64,000 bases of DNA from JANOBD01 sp031411495 (GTDB lineage: Bacteria > Planctomycetota > Phycisphaerae > Tepidisphaerales > Tepidisphaeraceae). The notes beneath the pieces are model-generated. The model saw only the letters and a list, made by a program, of their open reading frames with translations. It searched no databases and was not told where the DNA came from. Shown here piece after piece: positions 46,164-54,412 of this stretch (positions are counted from its first letter, which is position 1; every line of letters begins with the position of its first letter). The position numbers and the translations under genes are program-made. The stretch lies in the NCBI GenBank assembly GCA_031411495.1, contig JANOBD010000235.1, positions 186,001 through 250,000 on the forward strand, written 5' to 3'.

Positions 46164-47462
46164 ATGACCCCTTTTCGATCTTCGGCGATGAGTTCCGCGG
46201 GCAAATCTGACATCTCCATCACCCGGTCCGCTGAACAGAGGCGGACACTCGTTTGGCTGCTGTTTTTCCTTCTCGGAATCTGGGCCAATGCGATCGGGTG
46301 TGCGGCCACGCGAATCAAACCCCTCAGCGACGCAACGCCAGATCCCATTTACGCTCGGCCTATTGATCGCTCCATCGACGAGGGAGTCGCGTTTCTCCTC
46401 AAGACGCAGAACCCCGACGGATCGTGGGGCACCGGCCTGCAGACGCGCGGGACCGAGATTTACTCGATGGTTCCCGGTTCGCACGATGCGTATCGCGTCG
46501 GCACCTCCGGCCTGGGAACACTCGCCCTCGGCGAAGCGATTCGCGCCGGCCGGAAGGTGCCGAATCTCGAGCGCGCCTACGATCGCGGCCTCGACTACCT
46601 CATCAAGCACGGCGAAGCTCGCCGCGACAATGGTCCACTGCTTTACAACACATGGGCGCACATCTACGCGCTGCAGGCGCTCGCCGTCGAGCTGCGGTAT
46701 CACCCATCGCCGGCGCTGAAAGCCGCGGCCGAGTTTCAAGTCGATCAGATGCGACGTTACGCGACCTACCTCGGTGGCTGGAACTACTACGACTTCCATG
46801 CCCACACGGAAATGCCCTCGCTCGCCCCGACGAGTTTTCAGACTGCGGCTGGCCTGGTCGCGCTCGATGAAGCGCGCAAGGCGGGTGTCTCTGTGCCTCA
46901 GAAAATGATCGACCTGGCGATCGCCCGCGTCGAAGAGACGCGCATGCCCGATGGTTCCTATCTGTACGGCAGCGACTACAAATACATCCCGCGCCTGCTT
47001 GCGAATCGGTCTAACGGCAGCATCGGCCGGCAGCAGTCGAACAATTATGCGCTCTGGCTGTACAACTCGAAGAAGGTCGGGCAGCAGCAGGCCGTCGAAG
47101 GGCTCAAAGCGTTCTTCGACAATCACCAGTGGATCGAGATGGGCCGCAAGCGGCCTTATCCGCACGAGGCGTGGTATCAGACGAGCGGTTATTATTTCTA
47201 TTTCGGCCATTACTACGCTGCCAGGATCATCGAACGCCTGCCCGAGCCGCAGCGCGTGGAGGCGCAGGAAAGGCTCCAGTCACTCATCCTGCCGTTGCAG
47301 GAAAGCGACGGGAGCTGGTGGGACTACGCGATGTGGGACTACCACAAGCCCTACGGCACGGCGTATGCGGTGATGATCCTGTTGCGGTGTGATACGACAA
47401 GCGGCATGGCCGTCCCGGCCGCGAAATCAGCGACTAGTACACACGCTGCCTCGACACAATGA
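46164..47462 (+). CDS. Second alpha/alpha-toroid (prenyltransferase/squalene-cyclase repeat) protein
   Basis: 432 aa from the ATG at 46164. A GTG at 46044 overlaps the preceding stop and an ATG at 46188 is also possible. All place a lipoprotein-like signal (RTLVWLLFFLLGIWANAIGC) near the N-terminus. QW-type repeats: QNPDGSWGTGLQTRG, GGWNYYDFHAH, MPDGSYLYGSDY and LQESDGSWWDYAMWDYHKPYGTAYAVMILLR. No DXDD motif is seen, so classical cyclase activity is unlikely. It is a distant paralogue of the 31609 gene and follows an adaptor-like gene, suggesting envelope association. Confidence 0.8.
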   Translation: MTPFRSSAMSSAGKSDISITRSAEQRRTLVWLLFFLLGIWANAIGCAATRIKPLSDATPDPIYARPIDRSIDEGVAFLLKTQNPDGSWGTGLQTRGTEIYSMVPGSHDAYRVGTSGLGTLALGEAIRAGRKVPNLERAYDRGLDYLIKHGEARRDNGPLLYNTWAHIYALQALAVELRYHPSPALKAAAEFQVDQMRRYATYLGGWNYYDFHAHTEMPSLAPTSFQTAAGLVALDEARKAGVSVPQKMIDLAIARVEETRMPDGSYLYGSDYKYIPRLLANRSNGSIGRQQSNNYALWLYNSKKVGQQQAVEGLKAFFDNHQWIEMGRKRPYPHEAWYQTSGYYFYFGHYYAARIIERLPEPQRVEAQERLQSLILPLQESDGSWWDYAMWDYHKPYGTAYAVMILLRCDTTSGMAVPAAKSATSTHAASTQ

Positions 47463-47505
47463 GTTCACTGGCGCGATGCCCGCGCCGGGAACCTGTCAAT
47501 ACGCC

Positions 47506-48882
47506 ATGTCCAACACGCTCGACTATCATTCACCAGCACGCGAGAAGAAGCGTCACGATTACGCGTTCGCGCTGCTCAGCTGGACGGCTCTCTTTCTGGC
47601 ATTCATCTACTTCGTTTTCCGTGGACCCATCTATCCAAACGGCAACCGGCTGTGGGACTTCTCGGTGTGCGCATCGAGCTCGTATCTCTGGGTTCACGGG
47701 CAGGACCCGTTTGATTGGGAGCTGGTCAAGAAGAGCTGGATCGATCGCGGAAGCGCTCGTGGGATCACGCCTGACATCTCGTGGCTCTACGCGATCGTCC
47801 CGCCGACCACTCTGGCAGTGCTCGCGCCCTTCGCGGCATTACCGGTGGCGATCGGCGCGTACCTGTATCTCATTGTGACGACGATTCTCACCGGCATCAG
47901 CGCGTGGCTTTGCGGGCAGTGGGCGAACATTCGCAGTGACAACGCGTGGCGGTTGTATATCGCGGCGATTCTCATCAGCGTGCCGGCGTCGCTGGGGCTC
48001 TACTCGGGGAACCCGACGATGCTCGCGGCGCCGCTGCTGCTCATCGGAAGTTACCTCATCGCACATTGGCGCAATAAAGGCTCGCAGGTGATCGGCGGCG
48101 CGCTGATCGGCATCGGCGTCGCGTGCAAGCTTCAACTGGGATTGCCGATCTTCGCGCTCTGGCTCCTGCTGGGTCGATGGCGCGCGAGCGTGACCGCAAT
48201 GGTGGTTGCCGCGATCATCGCTGGCGTCGCCGTCGGAAGACTGGAACTGGCGAATGTCGAGTGGCTGGCCGGCTGGGTCGAAAACGTCCGCAAGATGCAG
48301 AGCGCCGGCGGGCTGAACGATTACGTCGCGGCGAAGAATCCGGATGACCTGGTGAATCTTCAGGTCGGCGTGTACCGCATTTTTCAGGATCGCGCCTATA
48401 CGCAGCAGTTGACGTTGAGCCTCTGGGGAGTGCTCGCGGTGTTCGTGCTCGTTGGGCTGCTCAAGAGCCGCAGGCGGCAGGAATCGACGTTGGCGGCTAT
48501 CGTCTGCGTCGGGCTGCTGATACTGATGCCGGTCTATCACCGCACTTATGACGCGATCATCCTGCTACCGCTGCTGGCGGCCGTATGCGCGGGATTGGCC
48601 AGAAACCTCAAGTGGTGGCCTGGCTGGGCAAGCCTGCTGCTCCTCGCGGGACTGGCCGTTCCCGCTGGGCTGCCATTTTATCTGCAGAAACGCGGCCTTC
48701 TTCACATCGACGATCACTCTATCGTGAAATGGTCGCTGGTCATCGGGCATAAAGGGTGGTGCGTGCTCGTGCTGGCATGCATCTGGACGACAATCTTTCT
48801 GCTTCGCTCTAGGGAATTGGATGATTTCCACGTGCCCGACGCGAAGGATGAGTCGGGAGGCCTCACGGCCCAGGCGGGCTGA
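47506..48882 (+). CDS. GT87-like (DUF2029) membrane glycosyltransferase
   Basis: 458 aa from the ATG at 47506; 47476 is an alternative. About ten to eleven hydrophobic helices span the protein (for example ALLSWTALFLAFIYFVF, then several from residue 120 on). The first periplasmic loop has GNRLWDFSVCASSSYLWVHGQDPFD, the acidic catalytic loop region of GT-C/GT87 enzymes, and VACKLQLGLPIFALWLLLGR resembles the KP(Q/h)L motif of GT87. It would transfer a sugar from a polyprenyl-phosphate donor. It follows the toroid gene directly. Confidence 0.82.
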   Translation: MSNTLDYHSPAREKKRHDYAFALLSWTALFLAFIYFVFRGPIYPNGNRLWDFSVCASSSYLWVHGQDPFDWELVKKSWIDRGSARGITPDISWLYAIVPPTTLAVLAPFAALPVAIGAYLYLIVTTILTGISAWLCGQWANIRSDNAWRLYIAAILISVPASLGLYSGNPTMLAAPLLLIGSYLIAHWRNKGSQVIGGALIGIGVACKLQLGLPIFALWLLLGRWRASVTAMVVAAIIAGVAVGRLELANVEWLAGWVENVRKMQSAGGLNDYVAAKNPDDLVNLQVGVYRIFQDRAYTQQLTLSLWGVLAVFVLVGLLKSRRRQESTLAAIVCVGLLILMPVYHRTYDAIILLPLLAAVCAGLARNLKWWPGWASLLLLAGLAVPAGLPFYLQKRGLLHIDDHSIVKWSLVIGHKGWCVLVLACIWTTIFLLRSRELDDFHVPDAKDESGGLTAQAG

Positions 48883-48925
48883 ACACCGTTAAGCTCTGAA
48901 TTTTGCGGGTTTTAGAAGTTCGCGA

Positions 48926-48962
48926 GAGACGGCACGGAACCTGCCGCGTCTCGATGGTTTTT
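48926..48962 (+). terminator. Terminator after the GT87 gene
   Basis: GAGACGGCA (48926-48934) pairs with TGCC-GC-GTCTC (48942-48952, two-base bulge), and the stem is followed by GATGGTTTTTG. It lies about 44 nt after the stop and separates the upstream genes from the ribosomal protein promoter. Confidence 0.7.
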
Positions 48963-49016
48963 GTATCGGGTAAGGCCCAATTCCAAGAAAAACCGCCACA
49001 ACAGCAACCCGTAAAC

Positions 49017-49044
49017 TTGACGAGCGCTTCATGCTCTGTAAACT
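49017..49044 (+). promoter_or_regulatory. Candidate promoter of the S10 ribosomal protein operon
   Basis: TTGACG (49017-49022), 16-nt spacer, TAAACT (49039-49044). The leader to the rpsJ ATG would be about 65 nt and includes a small hairpin (TTACGG/CCGTAA near 49057-49073). The -10 and spacing are identical to those proposed for rplK. Confidence 0.5.
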
Positions 49045-49115
49045 GCCCGACTCGCTTTACGGAATTCCCGTAAGAGATTGATCGGCGAACAGGTGTTGAA
49101 GGACTGGTAAAGCTC

Positions 49116-49424
49116 ATGGATCGCATCCGAATTCGAATGGAAGCTTACGATCACGCGTCACTCGATCGCTCCTGCAAGGAGATTGTCGAGAACGCCAAGC
49201 GCACGAACGCCCGCGTGTTCGGCCCGATTCCGCTTCCGACTCGCATTGAGCGATACACGGTCCTTCGCAGCCCGTTCATCGACAAAAAGAGCCGTGAACA
49301 GTTCGAAATGCGAACACACAAGCGTGTGATCGATATTTCCGAGCCGACGGCCCGCACGGTCGAAGCACTCAACCGCCTCGTTGTGCCGGCGGGTGTGTTC
49401 GTCAAGATCAAGACCTACACCTGA
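49116..49424 (+). CDS. rpsJ: 30S ribosomal protein S10
   Basis: 102 aa, complete S10. IRIRMEAYDHASLDRSCKEIV opens the protein, the tRNA-mimicking loop region RVFGPIPLPTRIERYTVLRSPFIDKKSREQFEMRTHKR is conserved, and VDISEPTARTVEALNRLVVPAGVFVKIK ends it. S10 is also NusE in antitermination. It is the first gene of the supercluster. No tuf, fusA, rpsG or rpsL precedes it. It is followed by an unusually long structured spacer. Confidence 0.98.
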   Translation: MDRIRIRMEAYDHASLDRSCKEIVENAKRTNARVFGPIPLPTRIERYTVLRSPFIDKKSREQFEMRTHKRVIDISEPTARTVEALNRLVVPAGVFVKIKTYT

Positions 49425-49684
49425 TCGGTGTCTGTCTGATCTGGCGGTCTGAAAAAATTACTGCCAATCCCAATCTGTCCTTTGGGCAGATCATGGTTGG
49501 TCCGATCACGGGGTTCATCCAAGAACCCGCTGAGTCCTGCGAACGCGGGATATCGTGATCGGCAATACAAGTCGTCTCTCAATCGACCGCAAGGTCGGGC
49601 GGAAGACGAGAAACCTCAACCGAGGCGGACACCATCTTCCGGCCCCTCACAAGAATGTGGGCCGGAATGCTCTGTCCGACGCAG
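49425..49684 (+). ncRNA. Highly structured rpsJ-rplC spacer RNA
   Basis: This 260-nt spacer can form at least five stems. (1) ATCTGTCC/GGGCAGAT, 49473-49491. (2) A three-way junction at 49502-49562: outer CCGATCACG/CGTGATCGG, inner GGGTTC/GAACCC (49511-49528) and TCCTGC/GCGGGA (49535-49550, one wobble). (3) TCGTCT/AGACGA (49572-49609) enclosing CGACC-GCAA-GGTCG, a GNRA tetraloop. (4) TTCCGGCCC/GGGCCGGAA (49637-49667), 17 nt before the rplC ATG. It does not resemble the word-repeat spacers further on. It may be a ribosomal-protein-binding autoregulatory leader or a processed RNA (inference). Confidence 0.6.
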
Positions 49685-50353
49685 ATGACCCCAGCATTGC
49701 TAGGCAAAAAAGTGGGCATGACCCGCGTGTACGACGAGGCTGGCACCATGGTGCCGGTGACGATCGTCCAGGCCGGTCCCTGCCTTATCTCGCAAGTAAA
49801 AACCGTCGACGGGAAGGACGGCTATAACGCCGTTCAGATCGGCTACGAGGAAATCAAGCCTCGGAACAGCAACCAGGCCCAGATGGGTCACGCCGCCAAG
49901 GCGGGTTCCGCTCCGAAGCGCTTCTATCGCGAAGTTCGTCTGAAAAACGCCTCCGACAAGAAGGTTGGAGAAGTCATTGACGTGAAGGTGTTCGAAGGCG
50001 TCAGCGTTGTCGACGTCATCGGCACTGGCAAAGGCAAAGGCTATCAGGGCGTTATGAAGCGCCATCACTTCGGCGGTCTCTGTGCTTCGCACGGTACCGA
50101 ACGCAAGCACCGTTCGCCCGGCTCGATCGCCTCCCACGCCACCTGGCGCGGTCAGAGCGGCAAGCCGAAGAAGGGCCTGCGTATGGCCGGCCGCATGGGC
50201 GGCGGACAGGTGACCGCTTCCGGCCACAAGATCATCAAGATCGACGCCGAGAACAACCTGCTCGTCATCAAGGGACCGCTCCCGGGCGCAATCGGCGGGC
50301 TCTTGTTCATCAAACAGTCGCGCAGTGTCGCGGCGGCGAAAGCCGCCAAGTAA
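49685..50353 (+). CDS. rplC: 50S ribosomal protein L3
   Basis: 222 aa from the ATG at 49685 (MTPALLGKKVGMTRVYDEAG). GTGKGKGYQGVMKRHHFGGLCASHGTERKHRSPGSIA is the conserved loop that reaches the peptidyl transferase centre, followed by GKPKKGLRMAGRMGG. A slightly earlier ATG gives only an unconserved ten-residue extension. L3 is one of two assembly initiators of the large subunit. The ATG lacks a Shine-Dalgarno and follows the last stem of the structured spacer. Confidence 0.98.
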   Translation: MTPALLGKKVGMTRVYDEAGTMVPVTIVQAGPCLISQVKTVDGKDGYNAVQIGYEEIKPRNSNQAQMGHAAKAGSAPKRFYREVRLKNASDKKVGEVIDVKVFEGVSVVDVIGTGKGKGYQGVMKRHHFGGLCASHGTERKHRSPGSIASHATWRGQSGKPKKGLRMAGRMGGGQVTASGHKIIKIDAENNLLVIKGPLPGAIGGLLFIKQSRSVAAAKAAK

Positions 50354-50379
50354 GTCTGGCTATCTAACTGGTAACTCAA

Positions 50380-51006
50380 ATGATCGAAGTTCCCGTATAC
50401 AACCAGGATGGCCAGAAGGTCGAATCAGTGAATCTCGACCCGGCCAAGTTCGGCGCCGATGAAGAGGGCAATGTCAATCCGGCATTGCTCAAGCAGGCGC
50501 TGGTGTACTACCAGGCGAATCAGCGTCAGGGCACCGTCCAGACGAAGGCTCGCGGCGAAGTCGCCGGCTCCACCCGCAAAATGTTCAAACAGAAGGGCAC
50601 GGGTAATGCCCGTACCGGCGGCATCCGCAACCCGATCAAGGTCGGCGGCGGCCACGCCAAGCAGAAGCGACCGAAGGATTGGCGCCAGGACATGCCCGTC
50701 AAGCAGCGCCGACTCGCCCGCAACCAGGCCGTCCTGGCCAAGATCAAGAGCGGCGACATCAAGGTCCTCAGCACGGTCGACATCAAGGAAGCCAAGACCA
50801 AGAACGTCGCCAAGGTATTCAAGGCGCTCGGGATTGATCGCAGCGTTCTCGTCGCAACCGCTGAGCACAATCCGAACATCTACCGTGCCGCCCGCAACAT
50901 CGACCGTACCACCGTATCGACGGTTTCGCAGCTCAACGCGTGGGACATCCTGCGCAATCGCACGCTGGTGATTACCAAAGACGGTTTGAACAAGTTGATC
51001 GGATGA
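50380..51006 (+). CDS. rplD: 50S ribosomal protein L4
   Basis: 208 aa, complete. The extended exit-tunnel loop GTVQTKARGEVAGSTRKMFKQKGTGNARTGGIRNPIKVGGGHA is intact, and the C-terminal globular part ends RTLVITKDGLNKLIG. In some bacteria L4 represses the S10 operon by binding its leader; the structured spacer upstream of rplC would be a candidate target. Only 26 nt separate it from rplC. Confidence 0.98.
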   Translation: MIEVPVYNQDGQKVESVNLDPAKFGADEEGNVNPALLKQALVYYQANQRQGTVQTKARGEVAGSTRKMFKQKGTGNARTGGIRNPIKVGGGHAKQKRPKDWRQDMPVKQRRLARNQAVLAKIKSGDIKVLSTVDIKEAKTKNVAKVFKALGIDRSVLVATAEHNPNIYRAARNIDRTTVSTVSQLNAWDILRNRTLVITKDGLNKLIG

Positions 51007-51012
51007 ATAAGC

Positions 51013-51044
51013 GGAGCCTCGAAGCCCGGAAGGGTTGCGAGGCT
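51013..51044 (+). repeat. Hairpin in the rplD-rplW spacer
   Basis: GAGCCTCG and CGAGGCTC close a stem (about 51016-51046) with an inner AGCCC/GGGTT pairing around GGAA. It is an ordinary compact hairpin, not of the word-repeat type. The spacer is 69 nt. Confidence 0.6.
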
Positions 51045-51075
51045 CTAGTCGTTGATAGGAAAGTGAAAAAGAAAC

Positions 51076-51354
51076 ATGGACGCGACACAAATCATCCTTC
51101 GGCCGCTGGTGACCGAAAAGGGCACGTTCCAAAGTAACGAGTTGAACACCTACTCGTTCCGCGTGCACCTCAAGGCGAGCAAGACGGATATCAAGGCGGC
51201 GATCGAGACGCTCTACAACGTGAAGGTTGCAGATGTCCGGACGCTGACCCGTAAGGGTAAGCCTCGCCGCACCCGAACCGGAATGTTGCACACGCAGGTC
51301 TGGAAGCGGGCAATGGTCAAGCTCGAAGGTGATTCGAAAATCGAACTGTTCTGA
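51076..51354 (+). CDS. rplW: 50S ribosomal protein L23
   Basis: 92 aa. IILRPLVTEKGT is the family opening, NTYSFRVHLKASKTDIKAAIETLYNVKVADVRTL the conserved core, and KPRRTRTGMLHTQVWKRAMVKL the rRNA-binding extension. L23 sits at the tunnel exit and docks trigger factor and SRP. It follows rplD after 69 nt and precedes rplB with a word-repeat spacer. Confidence 0.98.
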   Translation: MDATQIILRPLVTEKGTFQSNELNTYSFRVHLKASKTDIKAAIETLYNVKVADVRTLTRKGKPRRTRTGMLHTQVWKRAMVKLEGDSKIELF

Positions 51355-51434
51355 TGAGGAGTGGGCAGTGAGCAGTGGGCCGTGGGCAGTGAAAACCGCC
51401 TACCGTCGACCGCAGACCGCCGACTGAAAACGAA
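51355..51434 (+). repeat. Word-repeat spacer rplW-rplB
   Basis: 80 nt from stop to start. The left part is built of GTGGGCAGTGAGCAGTGGGC-type words, the right part of CCGTCGACCGCAGACCGCC. The arms share vocabulary in reverse complement but align only loosely, so this is a degenerate member of the family. Confidence 0.6.
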
Positions 51435-52301
51435 ATGGCAATCAAGAAATACAAGCCCACGTCCGCCGGTCGCCGTCAAGGCTCGGTCATCGACTACAAA
51501 GCCGTCTTGACAAAGTTCAAGCCGGAAAAGTCGCTCACCGTCGGCCAGTCGCGCCCCAGCGGTCGCAATCACCACGGCGTGATCACCGCCAAGCATCACG
51601 GCGGCGGCAACAAGCAACTCTATCGTCTGATCGACTTCCGTCGGCAAAAGGATGGCATCGAGGCGAACGTCGAAGCGATTGAATATGATCCGAACCGCTC
51701 CGTTCACATCGCACTGATCAAGTACACCGACGGCGAAAAGGCCTACATCCTCGCCCCTGAGGGCCTAAAGGTCGGCATGAAGATCTCGAGCGGCCCTAAC
51801 GCGCCGTTCGACATCGGCTGTGCCCTCCCGCTGATCAACATTCCCGGCGGCGTGGACATCCACAACGTCGAAATGAATCCTGGCCAGGGCGGCAAGCTGA
51901 TCCGCACCGCCGGCAGCGTCGGCAAACTGACCAGCAAGGAAGGCGACTATGTCGTCATCACCTTGCCCAGCGGTGAAATCCGTCGCATTCGTAACACCTG
52001 CCGTGCGACCATCGGTCAGCTCGGCAACGGCGACTGGATCAACGTCAACATCGGCAAGGCCGGACGCAACCGCCATCGCGGCATTCGCCCGCACACGCGT
52101 GCGAAAGCCATGAACCCGATCGATCACCCGCTGGGTGGTGGTGAAGGTCGCAGCAACGGCGGTCGTCACCCGGTCAGCAAGACGGGTGTCCCGGCCAAGG
52201 GTGGCATCACCCGCAAGCCCAAGGCCGCGAGCGAGAAACTCATCCTGCGTCGTCGCAAGATGGGTAAGTTCCAGCAGCGTCCGCAGACGGTGAAGGCGTA
52301 A
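51435..52301 (+). CDS. rplB: 50S ribosomal protein L2
   Basis: 288 aa, slightly longer than usual. The conserved GRNHHGVITAKHHGGGNKQLYRLIDF begins at about residue 40, followed by the catalytic-centre loop HPLGGGEGRSNGGRHPVSKTG near residue 230 with the critical His. GNGDWINVNIGKAGRNRHRGIRPHTRAKAMNPIDHP is canonical. L2 is essential for subunit joining and peptidyl transfer. Confidence 0.98.
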   Translation: MAIKKYKPTSAGRRQGSVIDYKAVLTKFKPEKSLTVGQSRPSGRNHHGVITAKHHGGGNKQLYRLIDFRRQKDGIEANVEAIEYDPNRSVHIALIKYTDGEKAYILAPEGLKVGMKISSGPNAPFDIGCALPLINIPGGVDIHNVEMNPGQGGKLIRTAGSVGKLTSKEGDYVVITLPSGEIRRIRNTCRATIGQLGNGDWINVNIGKAGRNRHRGIRPHTRAKAMNPIDHPLGGGEGRSNGGRHPVSKTGVPAKGGITRKPKAASEKLILRRRKMGKFQQRPQTVKA

Positions 52302-52389
52302 AGAAGACGGTGGCTAGTGGCGAGTGGCTTGTTGCTAGATGCGACATGCAATTCGACTAGTCACTAGTAACCAGCAACTGGCAACTACT
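52302..52389 (+). repeat. Word-repeat spacer rplB-rpsS
   Basis: 88 nt. The left arm reads GGTGGCTAGTGGCGAGTGGC then TTGTTGCTAG; the right arm CTAGTCACTAGTAACCAGCA then ACTGGCAACT, ending 3 nt before the rpsS ATG. The two arms are imperfect reverse complements built of GTGGC/GCTAGT words. Confidence 0.75.
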
Positions 52390-52671
52390 ATGAGCAGAAG
52401 CGCAAAAAAAGGTCCGTTTGTCGACGAGAAGCTGTTTAAGAAAATCTCGACGCTCAATGAGCGCCGGGCCAAGCAGCCCATCAAGACCTGGGCACGGGCG
52501 TGCACCATTATCCCCGAGTTCGTCGGGCACACGTTCGAAGTGCATAACGGCAACAAGTTCATCAAGGTGTTCGTGCAGGAAGACATGGTCGGCCACAAGC
52601 TCGGCGAGTTCAGCCCGACCCGTACGTTCAAGGGCCACCGAGCCAAATCAGCCGAATCACCGTCCAAGTGA
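52390..52671 (+). CDS. rpsS: 30S ribosomal protein S19
   Basis: 93 aa from the ATG at 52390 (MSRSAKKGPFVDEKLFKKI). RRAKQPIKTWARACTIIPEFVGHTFEVHNGNKFIKVFVQEDMVGHKLGEFSPTRTFKGH is the canonical S19 core, with S13- and 16S-binding regions. It is directly preceded by the right arm of the spacer hairpin and has no Shine-Dalgarno. Confidence 0.98.
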   Translation: MSRSAKKGPFVDEKLFKKISTLNERRAKQPIKTWARACTIIPEFVGHTFEVHNGNKFIKVFVQEDMVGHKLGEFSPTRTFKGHRAKSAESPSK

Positions 52672-52757
52672 GAAAGTGGAGAGTTGAGAATTGTGAGTAA
52701 CGGGTAGATGAGGACTAAAACTCCCAACCCCGACTGACAACTTTCGACTAAACAGAT
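52672..52757 (+). repeat. Word-repeat spacer rpsS-rplV
   Basis: 86 nt. The left arm begins AAGTGGAGAGTTGAGAATTG and continues GTGAGTAACGGG; the right arm reads AACTCCCAACCCCGACTGAC then AACTTTCGACT. Pairing is imperfect, but the vocabulary is that of the AGTGGAGAGTTG group. Confidence 0.7.
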
Positions 52758-53120
52758 ATGGCAAAGACAGCAATCTATCGTGGCGCCCGAATCGCCCCGC
52801 GTAAGGCGCGGCTGGTGATGGACTTGATCCGCGGCCGAAAGGTCGATGATGCGATGTCCGTCCTGCAGTTCTCCAAGCGCCGGGCCGCCGTCATGATCGC
52901 CAAGGTCCTCAAGTCCGCCGTTGCCAACTACAACGAACAGACGGTCGAGCAAACCGATGGCGAACTGGTCATCAGCGAAGCCCGCGTGGATCCTGGGATC
53001 ACGATCAAGCGTTTCATGCCGAAGGATCGCGGCAAGGCATACAACATCATGAAGCGCACCAGCCACCTCGTGGTGACGGTGAAGGCCGAGGATGAAGTCG
53101 AAGAGGACGGTCAGGAATAA
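52758..53120 (+). CDS. rplV: 50S ribosomal protein L22
   Basis: 120 aa. RGARIAPRKARLVMDLIRGRKVDDAMSVLQF and the long beta-hairpin region VDPGITIKRFMPKDRGKAYNIMKRTSHLVVTV, which lines the exit tunnel, are both present. The C-terminus ends in an acidic tail (EDEVEEDGQE), a little longer than average. It follows the spacer hairpin and precedes rpsC by 50 nt. Confidence 0.98.
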   Translation: MAKTAIYRGARIAPRKARLVMDLIRGRKVDDAMSVLQFSKRRAAVMIAKVLKSAVANYNEQTVEQTDGELVISEARVDPGITIKRFMPKDRGKAYNIMKRTSHLVVTVKAEDEVEEDGQE

Positions 53121-53170
53121 TTTGCCGCGAGCGGTCCTTAATGCCGCCACGGGAAAATCGGAAACAGAAC

Positions 53171-53875
53171 ATGGGTCAAAAAGTCAATCCAACCGGGTTC
53201 CGCGTCGGCATCAGTGAAGACTGGCGCTCCAAGTGGTTCGCGCCCAAGACGGCATACGGCCAGTTCCTCATCGAGGACTACCAGATCCGCAAGCTGATCG
53301 ATTCGGCGCTCAACCGGCAGCCGCCGTTCGCCGCCGTGAGCGATGTACTCATCGATCGCACGCGTGAGGAAGTCACCGTGACGCTCAAGACGGCGCGTCC
53401 GGGTCTGGTCATCGGCCCCAAGGGCGAAAACGTCGACCGCCTCCGTGAGCGCGTCGAGGATCTGATCCACCGGAAGGTCGCTCCGATCAAGGTCATCGAG
53501 GTGAAGAATCCGGATCTGAACGCGCAACTCGTGGCCGAAGGTGTCGCTGAGCAGCTCAAGCGCCGCGCCAGCTTCCGCCGTGTGATGAAACAGCGCCTCG
53601 AAGCCACCATGGGCTCAGGCGCCAAGGGCATTCGAATCGGCCTGAGTGGCCGACTCGGCGGAGCGGAAATCGCCCGTGCCGAGAAGCAGACGAGCGGCAG
53701 CGTCCCGCTGACAACGCTGCAGGCCGACATCGACTACGGCTACGCCGTCGCCGAGACGACCTACGGCACGATCGGCGTAAAGGTTTGGATCTACCGCGGC
53801 ATGAAGGGCGACGAAGATCAGGTGTACGACACGGAAGTTCGCCCGGGCGGTCCGGTTCGTCGTGGCCGACGTTGA
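53171..53875 (+). CDS. rpsC: 30S ribosomal protein S3
   Basis: 234 aa from the ATG at 53171 (MGQKVNPTGFRVGISEDW). The KH domain GLVIGPKGENVDRLRERVEDL lies near residues 85-105, and the C-terminal domain has RRVMKQRLEATMGSGAKGIRIGLSGRLGGAEIAR. S3 forms part of the mRNA entry helicase. The preceding 50-nt spacer has no hairpin of the word-repeat type. Confidence 0.98.
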   Translation: MGQKVNPTGFRVGISEDWRSKWFAPKTAYGQFLIEDYQIRKLIDSALNRQPPFAAVSDVLIDRTREEVTVTLKTARPGLVIGPKGENVDRLRERVEDLIHRKVAPIKVIEVKNPDLNAQLVAEGVAEQLKRRASFRRVMKQRLEATMGSGAKGIRIGLSGRLGGAEIARAEKQTSGSVPLTTLQADIDYGYAVAETTYGTIGVKVWIYRGMKGDEDQVYDTEVRPGGPVRRGRR

Positions 53876-53960
53876 GATATTTCCGATTGCCGATTTCCGA
53901 ACGGAGCGGCAATGCAGGACAGCGAAGAAACTGGAAATCGGGAATCGATCGAGGTGACTT
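53876..53960 (+). repeat. Word-repeat spacer rpsC-rplP
   Basis: 85 nt. CGATTGCCGATTTCC (53884-53898) pairs with GGAAATCGGGAATCG (53933-53947) at 14 of 15 positions, and the left arm repeats the ATTTCCGATT word. This spacer uses the GATTTCCG vocabulary, not seen elsewhere in the window. Confidence 0.8.
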
Positions 53961-54383
53961 ATGGCAATGATGCCCAAACGCGTGAAGTTCCGTAAGAGCC
54001 AGCGCGGCAAGATGAAGGGGAACGCCACCCGCGGCAACTATGTCGCTTACGGCGAGTTCGGCCTGCAGGCGCTGGGAAGCTGCTGGATTCCGGCCAAGAC
54101 GCTCGAGGCGGCACGCGTTGCCGTTTCGCATGCGATCGGACGTACCGGGCGTTATTTCCCACGCGTTTTCCCGCACAAGAGCGTCTCCAGCAAGCCGCTG
54201 GAAGTGCGAATGGGCAGCGGCAAGGGCGAGCCGGAGTTCTGGTGTGCGGTCGTCAAGACTGGCACGGTGATCTGCGAAATCGGCGGTGTCGACGAAATCA
54301 CCGCCAAGCGCGCCCTCGCCCGTGTCGCCAACAAGCTGCCGATCCGATGCCGGCTCGTCGCGCGTCGTCATACGGTTGCCTGA
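53961..54383 (+). CDS. rplP: 50S ribosomal protein L16
   Basis: 140 aa. MPKRVKFRKSQRGKMKGNATRGN begins, GEFGLQALGSCWIPAKTLEAARVAVSHAIGR is typical, and FPHKSVSSKPLEVRMGSGKGEPEFWCAVV is the conserved A-site/B-finger region. L16 contacts the tRNA elbow. rpmC follows after 29 nt without a hairpin. Confidence 0.98.
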   Translation: MAMMPKRVKFRKSQRGKMKGNATRGNYVAYGEFGLQALGSCWIPAKTLEAARVAVSHAIGRTGRYFPRVFPHKSVSSKPLEVRMGSGKGEPEFWCAVVKTGTVICEIGGVDEITAKRALARVANKLPIRCRLVARRHTVA

Positions 54384-54412
54384 TCAGATGAAGTTGAAAC
54401 TGGAAGCAAGTC

